The translations under genes and the position numbers were made by a program. A DNA stretch of 64,000 bases. Source: CAZCZU01 sp964503475 (GTDB taxonomy: Bacteria; Pseudomonadota; Zetaproteobacteria; Mariprofundales; Mariprofundaceae). The notes below the pieces were generated by a model, which saw only the letters and a program-made list of their open reading frames with translations, ran no database searches and was not told where the DNA came from. Positions within the stretch are counted from its first letter, which is position 1; each line of letters starts with the position of its first letter. Shown here in pieces: positions 57,889-64,000 of this stretch. The stretch spans positions 1 to 64,000 of the forward strand of contig CAZCZU010000008.1 in assembly GCA_964503475.1 (NCBI GenBank). The letters run 5' to 3'.

Positions 57889-60018
57889 ATGCCAGGCCAG
57901 CCCTGTTATGTCGAGGTGGCGGTCTTCGCTCCGCTGCCGGGCACCTTTACCTATCAATGGCCATGTACGCTTGGAGAGCCTGAGAAGGGCATCCGTGTTG
58001 TGGTGCCGTTCGGCAAGGGCACGCGCTGGGGAATGGTTGCCGACATGGCACCGGCGCCGGCCGATGATGCAAAGATCAAGGCGGTCCTGGATCGGCTCGA
58101 TGCCAAGCCGCTCTACGACGAGGTGCGTAGCCGTTGGCTGAGCCGTCTGGCCCGCTACTACCTGGCAGGTGTTGGCGAGGCGTGGGAGCTGGCCCTGGCC
58201 TGGGCGGCCCACGAGGAGAAGCGCCGTTTCAAACCGGCCGTCGATACGTTTACCGGTGACGATGCGGGGCCATTGTCGCAGCTCTTCACCACCCGTCGGG
58301 CCGTCTCACTGCATACCCTGCGCCAGCGGGCCGATGTGCCGGCATTTCATCACCATATCCGCCAGTGGCAGCAGACCGGCCAGATCGCCGAGGATATCCC
58401 GCCACTGCCCAAACATGAGGCCGGCCCCACGCCAGCGGTGACACTGACCGATGTGCAGCAGCAGGCCGCTGCCGCCATTATCGAAGCAGAGGGTAGCTTC
58501 AAGCCCTTCCTGCTCTTTGGCCGTACCGGCTCGGGCAAGACCGAGGTCTACCTGCAGGCCGCCGAGTCGGTGATCGGGCAGGGTGGCCAGGTACTGATCC
58601 TGGTGCCGGAGATCGGCCTGACACCGATGTGGCTCAATCGTGTTGCCAGCCGTTTTCCCAATGTCGGCGTCTGGCACTCGGGCCTTGGAGAGCGGGAGCG
58701 GCAGGCGGTGCGCCATCGCCTGGGTGAGCTGGATGTGGTGATCGGTACCCGCTCCGCCCTGTTCCTGCCACTGCCGCGCTTGGCCATGATCGTTATCGAT
58801 GAGGAGCACGATGGCGCCTTCAAGCAGCAGGATGGTATCGCCTATTCGGCCCGCGATGCAGCCCTGCTGCTGGCCCAGGAGCTCTCAATCCCGGTGGTGC
58901 TCGGTTCGGCCACGCCATCGCTGGAGAGCTGGCGCATGGCCGGGGATGGTCATTACAGCCTGTTGAGTCTGCCGGACCGGATTGCCGCCCACGCCATGCA
59001 GGCAGCCGAGGTGGTCGATATGCGCGGAGTCGAGGCGCCGGTCTCGGAAGCCTTGAAAGCTGCCCTGCAGCAGACGCTCGATTCGGGGCAGCAGTCGATC
59101 CTGTTTCTCAACCGGCGCGGCTACGCTCCGGCCCTGCAGTGCACCGCCTGTGGCGATGTGCCGGAGTGCCCGGCCTGCACGCTGCGCCTGACCCTGCACC
59201 GCCGGGCCCGTCGCCTGCGCTGCCATGCCTGCGGCTTCTCCGAGCCCGCCCCCGAGATCTGTCCCCATTGTGGCGAGATGGCCTACCTGCCGCTGGGTGA
59301 GGGGACGGAGAAGATCGAGGAGTGGCTGGCGCATGAGCTGCCGGCGCTGCGCTTCGCTCGCTTCGATCGCGATGTGATGAGCAGCCACAATCGTCTTGTC
59401 GAAACGCTGGACGCGTTCACCCATGGGCGGCTCGACTGCCTGATCGGCACCCAGATGCTGGTCAAGGGACACCATTTCCCCAACGTCACGCTGGTCGGCG
59501 TGGTCAATGCCGACCTGGGTGTGAACCTGCCCGATTTCCGGGCCGGCGAGCGCTGGTGGCAGCAGATGACGCAGGTGACGGGCCGTGCCGGGCGCGGCGA
59601 TCATCCGGGCCGTGTCGTCATCCAGACCCGTTCACCCGAGGCGCCATGGCTGTTCCGCCTCGGCGAGGATCAGGCCGAGGCGACCTTGAATGAAGAGCTG
59701 GAGCTGCGTCGTATGCTCTCGTTTCCACCCTATGCCCGCTGGGTACGTATTGTCTTCTCATCCACCACCTTCGATCGCGCCATGCAGGCGGCCCAGGAGC
59801 TGGCCCGTGGCTGCCAGGCCCTGCCGGCCGATATCCACGTCAGTGGTCCGATGTCCTGCTCGATGGAGCGCCTGGCCGGCCGTTTCCGGGTCGAGCTGTT
59901 GCTGCGCGATCCTTCGCGAAAACTGCTGCCCTGGCAGCTGGCACCGTTGTTGCGTGCCCAGCGACTGCCGAGCGGCGTGCGCCGACGGGTGGATGTCGAT
60001 CCGCAGGATATGATGTAG
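57889..60018 (+). CDS. priA: Primosomal protein N' (replication restart helicase)
   Basis: PriA recognises stalled forks and reloads the replisome. The 709-residue protein has an N-terminal DNA-binding part, Walker A GRTGSGKTEVYL (about residue 211), DEEHDGAFKQQDG (about 304), and zinc-binding cysteines between about 420 and 462 (CTACGDVPECPAC, CHACGF, CPHCGE). Helicase motifs GTQMLVKGHHFPNVTLVGV and QVTGRAGRGDHPGRV follow (about 522-575). The stop is directly followed by the intergenic repeat. It starts 8 bases after the WbpM-like stop. Confidence 0.96.
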   Translation: MPGQPCYVEVAVFAPLPGTFTYQWPCTLGEPEKGIRVVVPFGKGTRWGMVADMAPAPADDAKIKAVLDRLDAKPLYDEVRSRWLSRLARYYLAGVGEAWELALAWAAHEEKRRFKPAVDTFTGDDAGPLSQLFTTRRAVSLHTLRQRADVPAFHHHIRQWQQTGQIAEDIPPLPKHEAGPTPAVTLTDVQQQAAAAIIEAEGSFKPFLLFGRTGSGKTEVYLQAAESVIGQGGQVLILVPEIGLTPMWLNRVASRFPNVGVWHSGLGERERQAVRHRLGELDVVIGTRSALFLPLPRLAMIVIDEEHDGAFKQQDGIAYSARDAALLLAQELSIPVVLGSATPSLESWRMAGDGHYSLLSLPDRIAAHAMQAAEVVDMRGVEAPVSEALKAALQQTLDSGQQSILFLNRRGYAPALQCTACGDVPECPACTLRLTLHRRARRLRCHACGFSEPAPEICPHCGEMAYLPLGEGTEKIEEWLAHELPALRFARFDRDVMSSHNRLVETLDAFTHGRLDCLIGTQMLVKGHHFPNVTLVGVVNADLGVNLPDFRAGERWWQQMTQVTGRAGRGDHPGRVVIQTRSPEAPWLFRLGEDQAEATLNEELELRRMLSFPPYARWVRIVFSSTTFDRAMQAAQELARGCQALPADIHVSGPMSCSMERLAGRFRVELLLRDPSRKLLPWQLAPLLRAQRLPSGVRRRVDVDPQDMM

Positions 60019-60310
60019 GGATGTGAGATGTGAGATGTGAGATGCGACGGGTGACTGGAACGAAGTCATCCTCCCCACCCACGGATGGGTGGCGGGCGAA
60101 TGCAATGAGCTCGTGAGTGAAGGCGGACATGTGCCGCCGTAACGATTCAAGCTGCGGGCAGGAGAGCCCGCAGCGGATCAAACAAACTCCCTCCACCCAT
60201 GGACGGGTGGCGGGGCGGCGAATAGCCGACCCGTAAGCGCAGCAAGACCGCGCTCTTGCGGAGCGTGTCGTAGTGGAGGGCAGTACGCCCGGAACGGATC
60301 TGAACAAAAA
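60019..60310 (-). repeat. Modular intergenic repeat with heptamer minisatellite, copy B (inverted, extended)
   Basis: Right after the priA stop lie about 3.4 copies of ATGTGAG (60021-60044), the reverse complement of the CTCACAT array after rpsT. Then come GAACGAAG, the hairpin core CCACCCA-CGGA-TGGGTGG (60075-60092) with GGCGGGCGAA, and a second core at 60191-60208. GCTGCGGGC/GCCCGCAGC forms a perfect 9-bp stem (60151-60174), GCAAGA/TCTTGC a hairpin (60242-60259), and GGCGG/CCGCC another (60122-60138). CGGATCAAAC (60174-60183) and CCCGGAACGGATC (60288-60300) match the other end of copy A. No gene is supported here. Confidence 0.8.
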
Positions 60311-60398
60311 GCCTCCTGCCTTTCGCGGTTCAAACGAATATCCTGTAGGGTGCGCCAGCAATATCGGTGATGACCGAAGACAACGTATCGGAGGCGGT

Positions 60399-63221
60399 AT
60401 GGACGAGCGCATGATCCGCGTGCAGGGCGCGCGGGTGCACAACCTGAAGAATGTCAGCCTGGAGATTCCACGCGATCAGCTTGTGGTGATCACCGGTGTT
60501 TCGGGTTCCGGTAAGTCCAGCCTCGCTTTTGACACGCTCTATGCCGAAGGGCAGCGCCGTTATGTGGAGTCGCTCTCCGCCTATGCCCGCCAGTTCCTTG
60601 GCATGATGGAGCGCCCCGACGTCGATGCCATCGAGGGGCTTTCGCCGGCCATCTCCATTGAGCAGAAAACCACCAGCCGCAACCCGCGCTCCACCGTCGG
60701 CACCATCACCGAGGTCTACGACTACCTGCGTCTGCTCTTCGCCCGTGTCGGCGAACCGCACTGTTATGGTTGCGGCAAACCGATTACCAGCCAGCCGGCC
60801 AGCCAGATCATCGATGCCATGATGGCCCTGGAAGAGGGGAGCAAGGTGGTGCTGCTCGCCCCCATCGCCCGCGGCCGCAAGGGCGAGTTCCGCCGCGAGC
60901 TGGAGAAGGCGGGGCAGGATGGCTTCGTACGCGTACGCATCGACGGCGAGATGATGCAGCTGGAGGATGCCCCGGCCCTGCAGAAGAACATCAAGCACGA
61001 TATCGAGCTGGTCGTTGATCGCCTGGTGGTGCGCGACGGTATCCGCACCCGTATGGCGGACTCCGTTGAAACAGCGCTGCGCTATGGCGAGGGCACGGTG
61101 ATCGCCGTGATCGGCGATGAGGAGCAGGTCTTCTCCGAGCGTTTTGCCTGCCCGGACTGCGGCATCTCCTATCCCGATATCGAGCCGCGCCTCTTTTCGT
61201 TCAACTCGCCGGTCGGCGCCTGCCCGACCTGTGATGGCATCGGCAACCAGACCATCTTCGATCCCGAGCTGGTGATCCCCGATCCGACCCTGTCGCTGAA
61301 GCAGGGGGCGATCGAGCCGTGGGCCGGGCGCGAGACCTTCATGTTCATGCAGACCATCGAGGCGGTGGCCAACCACCTCGGCATCGATATGCATGTACCT
61401 TTCAATGATCTGCCCGATTCGGCCCGCAAGGTGCTGCTCTACGGTTCGGGGCGTCAGAAGATCAAGTTCCACTACAAGACCGGTGCTCAGGATCGGGTGG
61501 TCGAGCGACCGTTCGAGGGTGTGATCAACAACCTCGAACGCCGCTATCGCGAATCGACCTCGGACGATGTGCGCGAGGATCTCTCCCGCTACATCAACAG
61601 TGTCGACTGCCCCGATTGCCACGGTTCCAGGCTTACCCGGGCTGCCCGGCATGTACTGGTCGGCGGTACCGCGTTGCCGGAGGTGACGGCGATGCCGCTG
61701 CGCGAGGCACGCGAGTGGGTTGATGGCCTTTCACTGAGCAAGCAGCAACAGACCATCGCCGAGAAGGTGCTGGAGGAGATCGGCGCCCGCATCGGCTTCA
61801 TGATCGAGGTAGGGCTCGACTATCTCAGCCTCAACCGCACGGCCGGCACCCTCTCGGGCGGCGAGGCGCAGCGTATTCGCCTGGCTACCCAGATCGGCTC
61901 GGCCCTGGTCGGAGTGCTCTACATCCTCGATGAGCCTTCGATCGGCCTGCACCAGCGCGACAACGATCGCCTGCTGGCCACCCTGCAGCGGCTGCGCGAC
62001 CTCGGTAACTCGGTGCTGGTGGTCGAGCACGACGAGGATGCCATCCGCACCGCCGACTGGATTGTCGATATGGGGCCGCGCGCCGGCGAGCATGGCGGCG
62101 AGGTGATCGTGGCCGGTGATCTGGATACCCTGATGGCCTGTGAGCAGTCGCTGACCGCCGATTACCTCTCCGGCCGCAAGGCGATTGCCGTACCCAAGCG
62201 GCGCGAGGTTGGGGCCGAGCATCCGATGCTGGGCGTGAAAGGGGCTACGGAGCATAACCTGAAGGGTGTAACAGCCCTGTTCCCGCTGTCGCGTCTCTCC
62301 TGTGTCACCGGTGTTTCCGGCTCCGGCAAGTCGACGATGACCAACGACACCCTCTACCGCGCCTTCGCCCGCACCAAGCGCGCTATCTCCGAGCGGGTCG
62401 GGGCGCACGAGGCGCTGGTCGGCATCGACCAGGTCGACAAGGTGATCGATATCGACCAGAGCCCGATCGGGCGCACGCCGCGCTCCAATCCGGCCACCTA
62501 TACCGGCATCTTCACGCCGATCCGCGATCTCTTCGCGGCCGTGCCCGAGGCCCGCAGCCGCGGCTACAAGCCGGGCCGCTTCTCGTTCAACGTCAAGGGC
62601 GGTCGCTGCGAGGCGTGCCAGGGTGACGGCATCATCAAGGTGGAGATGCACTTTCTGCCCGATGTCTATGTGCACTGCGAATCGTGCCAGGGCAAGCGCT
62701 ACAATCGGGAGACACTGGATATCCGCTACAAGGGCAAGACCATTGCCGAAGTGCTGGAGATGACGGTGGATGAAGCGGCCGAATTCTTCGCGCCGGTGCC
62801 GGCCCTGAAGAACAAGCTGGAGACGCTGCAGCAGGTGGGGCTGGGCTACATTCGCCTTGGCCAGCAGGCGACCACGCTTTCCGGCGGTGAAGCGCAGCGC
62901 GTGAAGTTGGCCAAGGAGCTGGCCCGCCGTGTCACCGGCGATACGCTCTATATCCTGGATGAGCCGACCACCGGCCTGCACTTCGATGATGTCTCGAAGC
63001 TGCTGGAGGTGCTGCACGCGCTGGTGGAGCGTGGTAACACGGTGATCGTCATCGAGCACAATCTGGACGTGATCAAGACCGCCGACTGGATCGTCGACAT
63101 GGGCCCGGAGGGCGGCGATCGCGGTGGTGAAGTGGTCGTGGCCGGTACACCTGAAGATGTAGCCGATTGCGAGGCTTCATGGACAGGGCAATATTTAAGG
63201 TCATATTTGAGGAAACCATAA
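60399..63221 (+). CDS. uvrA: Excinuclease ABC subunit A
   Basis: UvrA is the damage-sensing ATPase of nucleotide excision repair. The 940-residue length is standard. Two ABC ATPase halves are seen: Walker [10 protein letters not shown] (about 32) and GVSGSGKST (about 640), signatures [10 protein letters not shown] (about 486) and [10 protein letters not shown] (about 825). Zinc modules are [10 protein letters not shown] with CPTCDGIGN (about 250-275) and [11 protein letters not shown] with CESCQGKRY (about 740-768). ATG 60399 follows GGAGG; a longer frame from 60273 runs into the repeat. No canonical LexA box seen. The last about 11 codons are AT-rich, unlike the rest. Confidence 0.97.
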   Translation: MDERMIRVQGARVHNLKNVSLEIPRDQLVVITGVSGSGKSSLAFDTLYAEGQRRYVESLSAYARQFLGMMERPDVDAIEGLSPAISIEQKTTSRNPRSTVGTITEVYDYLRLLFARVGEPHCYGCGKPITSQPASQIIDAMMALEEGSKVVLLAPIARGRKGEFRRELEKAGQDGFVRVRIDGEMMQLEDAPALQKNIKHDIELVVDRLVVRDGIRTRMADSVETALRYGEGTVIAVIGDEEQVFSERFACPDCGISYPDIEPRLFSFNSPVGACPTCDGIGNQTIFDPELVIPDPTLSLKQGAIEPWAGRETFMFMQTIEAVANHLGIDMHVPFNDLPDSARKVLLYGSGRQKIKFHYKTGAQDRVVERPFEGVINNLERRYRESTSDDVREDLSRYINSVDCPDCHGSRLTRAARHVLVGGTALPEVTAMPLREAREWVDGLSLSKQQQTIAEKVLEEIGARIGFMIEVGLDYLSLNRTAGTLSGGEAQRIRLATQIGSALVGVLYILDEPSIGLHQRDNDRLLATLQRLRDLGNSVLVVEHDEDAIRTADWIVDMGPRAGEHGGEVIVAGDLDTLMACEQSLTADYLSGRKAIAVPKRREVGAEHPMLGVKGATEHNLKGVTALFPLSRLSCVTGVSGSGKSTMTNDTLYRAFARTKRAISERVGAHEALVGIDQVDKVIDIDQSPIGRTPRSNPATYTGIFTPIRDLFAAVPEARSRGYKPGRFSFNVKGGRCEACQGDGIIKVEMHFLPDVYVHCESCQGKRYNRETLDIRYKGKTIAEVLEMTVDEAAEFFAPVPALKNKLETLQQVGLGYIRLGQQATTLSGGEAQRVKLAKELARRVTGDTLYILDEPTTGLHFDDVSKLLEVLHALVERGNTVIVIEHNLDVIKTADWIVDMGPEGGDRGGEVVVAGTPEDVADCEASWTGQYLRSYLRKP

Positions 63222-63235
63222 AGAGAAGAGGGAAT

Positions 63236-63961
63236 ATGTTTGATGTAGGCAAGTGGAAAGCAAAGATATTCCATCTGTTAGAGATGTATGAAGACTTATC
63301 CGCGGTTCTGAACGATGAAACTGCCAAATCGATATTGGTTGAAAGGTATGGTGTAAAGAAGCTACTGGAGAGCGGTGACTATTCAGGACTAGGTGACGAG
63401 ATAAAGGAAAAAATAATCAAGGGCTCATTGGATAGTATTGAGCAGCAGTTTTCTTTTTCATTGGAATCAGGGGCTTCGTATTTGTCTCGCCAAATAGTCG
63501 TTACGCTTCCGTCATATCTTGAGGCAATGTCCGAAGAATTTTTGGAGCTCCTGTTTGCGAAGTATCCAGATAGAGCAAATCGATATCTTGCAGTGGCTGA
63601 TAGCGGGGAAAAAGGTTTCGTCGAATTAAACTTGATAGCAAGAGCTGAAAGCCTGGAACAACTACGTATCCAAATCGCTCGTCACGCAACCTCCAAGGCG
63701 ATTCGGGGGGCAAAGAAAGATTTATTTCGCAAAATGGAAAGCGCGGCTAATGGGCAGATTAATGAGGGCATCAAATCAAAGGTCCTGGATATCCTTCGGA
63801 CAAGAAATTCAATCGTACATGATGCACATGAGCCAGAATTGAGTGACGAACAAGTACGGGAATACTGTATGACCGTTTTTGAGTTTGTTGAGGAATTGGG
63901 TGAACTGGCGAAAGCGAATGAAATTGAGATGGTTGACCCTTCTTGCGCTGAGCCGTCATAG
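63236..63961 (+). CDS. HEPN-domain-like protein
   Basis: The 241-residue protein is mostly helical and has no signal peptide. Near the C-terminus, ILRTRNSIVHDAHEPELSD (about residues 184-202) contains R-N-S-I-V-H, matching the Rx4H ribonuclease motif of HEPN domains, with a helix after it as in RiboL-PSP-type members. HEPN proteins are often toxins or defence effectors. ATG 63236 follows GAAGAGGGA; an earlier in-frame ATG lies inside uvrA. The sequence is clearly AT-richer than uvrA, suggesting acquisition. Another gene starts 24 bases later and may be its partner. Confidence 0.55.
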   Translation: MFDVGKWKAKIFHLLEMYEDLSAVLNDETAKSILVERYGVKKLLESGDYSGLGDEIKEKIIKGSLDSIEQQFSFSLESGASYLSRQIVVTLPSYLEAMSEEFLELLFAKYPDRANRYLAVADSGEKGFVELNLIARAESLEQLRIQIARHATSKAIRGAKKDLFRKMESAANGQINEGIKSKVLDILRTRNSIVHDAHEPELSDEQVREYCMTVFEFVEELGELAKANEIEMVDPSCAEPS

Positions 63962-63985
63962 TTAGGAAATCGGAGTGGAGCAAAT

Positions 63986-64000
63986 ATGATTAATAAAGTC
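63986..64000 (+). CDS. Start of a further gene, cut by the window end
   Basis: ATG 63986 is preceded by GGAGTGGAG (63972-63980) at good distance, and opens MINKV before the window stops. It would be in the same transcription unit as the HEPN-like gene. Nothing can be said about function. Confidence 0.4.

Noticed and set aside
60311..60398. LexA (SOS) operator before uvrA
   Set aside because: A CTGT is present but no matching ACAG at the right distance was found, nor a clear GTTC/GAAC-type box.
63167..63235. Earlier in-frame starts for the HEPN-like gene
   Set aside because: They lie inside the uvrA coding region and lack a ribosome site; ATG 63236 has a good one.

Overview
The window is a continuous stretch of chromosome from a Gram-negative, LPS-making proteobacterium. 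It has a kdsA gene, an O-antigen/capsule-type polysaccharide locus, gene order pyrG-kdsA-eno-ftsB and fairly GC-rich coding sequence. The order and protein style suit a gamma- or zetaproteobacterium (a Mariprofundus-like organism is my guess from gene style only). Nearly all genes lie on the + strand.

Region 1 (1-12385) is housekeeping: rpsT with its own promoter and terminator, a ketopantoate-reductase-like gene, purL, pyrG, kdsA, eno, an ftsB-like gene with no ordinary start codon that would keep its membrane anchor, gltX and cysS. Region 2 (12436-57880) is a very large surface-polysaccharide locus, mostly tightly overlapped (ATGA/TGATG junctions). It carries pathways for GDP-mannose/GDP-fucose (manC, gmd, fcl), UDP-GlcNAc-uronate (tviB-type), a CDP-linked, probably C-methylated 6-deoxy sugar (rfbF, rfbG, epimerase, C-methyltransferase, reductase), a pseudaminic-acid-type nonulosonate (pseC, pseG, pseI, two SpsF-like cytidylyltransferases), probably UDP-L-QuiNAc or L-RhaNAc (4,6-dehydratase/5-epimerase, RmlD-like reductase, 2-epimerase), and UDP-D-QuiNAc/FucNAc (WbpM-like dehydratase, WbpV-like reductase). 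A WecA/WbpL-type initiating transferase, a PglK-like ABC flippase, several glycosyltransferases and a sulfotransferase complete it. An EPS-type MarR regulator sits near its front. A small secreted ComEA-like protein with its own regulatory region sits near its end.

The most unusual part is inside the nonulosonate block. An unknown gene, a ketoacyl-ACP-synthase-III-like gene, a dedicated acyl carrier protein and an LpxD-like acyltransferase lie consecutively between pseG and pseI (32685-35402). This looks like a private acyl-supply line for decorating the sugar.

Region 3 (57889-64000) returns to housekeeping: priA and uvrA, separated by about 380 bp of repeat. That repeat is a modular, hairpin-rich element whose inverted relative follows rpsT. 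Downstream of uvrA the sequence turns AT-rich and holds a HEPN-like protein gene plus the start of another gene, probably the edge of an acquired segment. No rRNA, tRNA, CRISPR array, transposase or integrase was seen.
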